Source of the DNA: an uncultured Clostridia bacterium
GTDB taxonomy: Bacteria; Bacillota; Clostridia; Oscillospirales; UBA644
Reading direction: 5' to 3'
Length of the DNA: 14,256 nucleotides
Assembly: GCA_904502105.1 (NCBI GenBank)
Contig: CAJGDF010000016.1
Coordinates: 1 to 14,256 of the forward strand
Shown here: one piece after another, positions 14,167 through 14,256 of the stretch
How positions within the stretch are numbered: position 1 is the stretch's first letter
How the letters are laid out: every line of letters starts with the position of its first letter
Position numbers and translations under genes: made by a program
The notes under the pieces: generated by a model
Seen by the model: the letters and a program-made list of their open reading frames with translations, nothing else
Told to the model about the DNA's origin: nothing
The model's database searches: none

Positions 14167-14256
14167 TATGTGTCAAAATCGGTATTCCGTAAATAATATG
14201 AATAATGAATTCTATTGAAAAGAGGTCATACCGTGACCGACCCCCGATTTTGCATA
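14167..14256. repeat. Long-range inverted repeat at the window end
   Basis: CAAAATCGG (14174-14182) is exactly complementary to CCGATTTTG (14244-14252), and TATG (14167-14170) to CATA (14253-14256) with a 3-base bulge. Inside, CGGTAT (14180-14185) can pair with ATACCG (14228-14233), and GGTCA/TGACC (14224-14228, 14234-14238) form a local hairpin. The element may continue past the window. Its nature is unknown: an RNA leader, an operator or a remnant repeat. Confidence 0.4.
14193..14221 (-). promoter_or_regulatory. Possible promoter of the GNAT gene
   Basis: On the minus strand TTTTCA (14221-14216) and TATTAT (14198-14193) are 17 bases apart, 4/6 and 5/6 matches to consensus. The surroundings are AT-rich, so chance similarity cannot be excluded. 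Confidence 0.35.

Overview
The window looks like a piece of a Gram-positive, low-to-mid GC Clostridia chromosome, probably a gut member of the Oscillospirales/Ruminococcaceae type. This is inferred from the Shine-Dalgarno sequences, consensus sigma-A-like promoters, Gram-positive lipoboxes, T-tract intrinsic terminators and the kinds of carbohydrate genes. No rRNA, tRNA, CRISPR array, insertion sequence or phage gene was seen. The genes are ordinary chromosomal ones in short, separately promoted units.

Layout. (1) 1-1584, +: the C-terminal part of a GH95 alpha-L-fucosidase, entering from outside the window and closed by a terminator. (2) 1664-3450, +: a promoter, an unusually structured leader of about 150 nt, then two lipoproteins: a surface-anchored trigger-factor-like FKBP prolyl isomerase and a small lipoprotein of unknown function. 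They end at a bidirectional terminator shared with the next, convergent gene. (3) 3452-5065, -: a GH110-type alpha-1,3-galactosidase without a signal peptide. (4) 5161-6849, -: a secreted protein with Ig-like ends and a central set of Tyr/Trp/Asn-rich repeats. (5) 6997-9837, -: rhamnulokinase and an M20 dipeptidase (PepV/Sapep type) with no bases between the stop and the next start, under a consensus promoter with an overlapping palindrome. (6) 9980-12070, +: pyrC and pyrF, overlapping by 19 bases, under a TTGACA/TAAAAT promoter that shows the pyrC start must be moved inward. (7) 12187-14147, -: a membrane-anchored HtrA-type serine protease, and upstream of it a RimJ/RimL-type GNAT acetyltransferase.

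How the genes may work together. GH95 fucosidase and GH110 galactosidase together could dismantle blood-group-B-like glycans, and a deoxy-sugar kinase lies nearby, so the left two-thirds suggests use of fucosylated or galactosylated host or plant glycans. PyrC and PyrF catalyse pyrimidine synthesis steps 3 and 6. The prolyl isomerase lipoprotein and HtrA both act on proteins outside the membrane (folding and quality control), next to secreted products.

The most interesting unexplained signals are the switch-like leader RNA at 1725-1843, the aromatic repeat region of the secreted protein, and the operator-like sites at the htrA and rhaB promoters. I did not find a convincing new multi-gene system.
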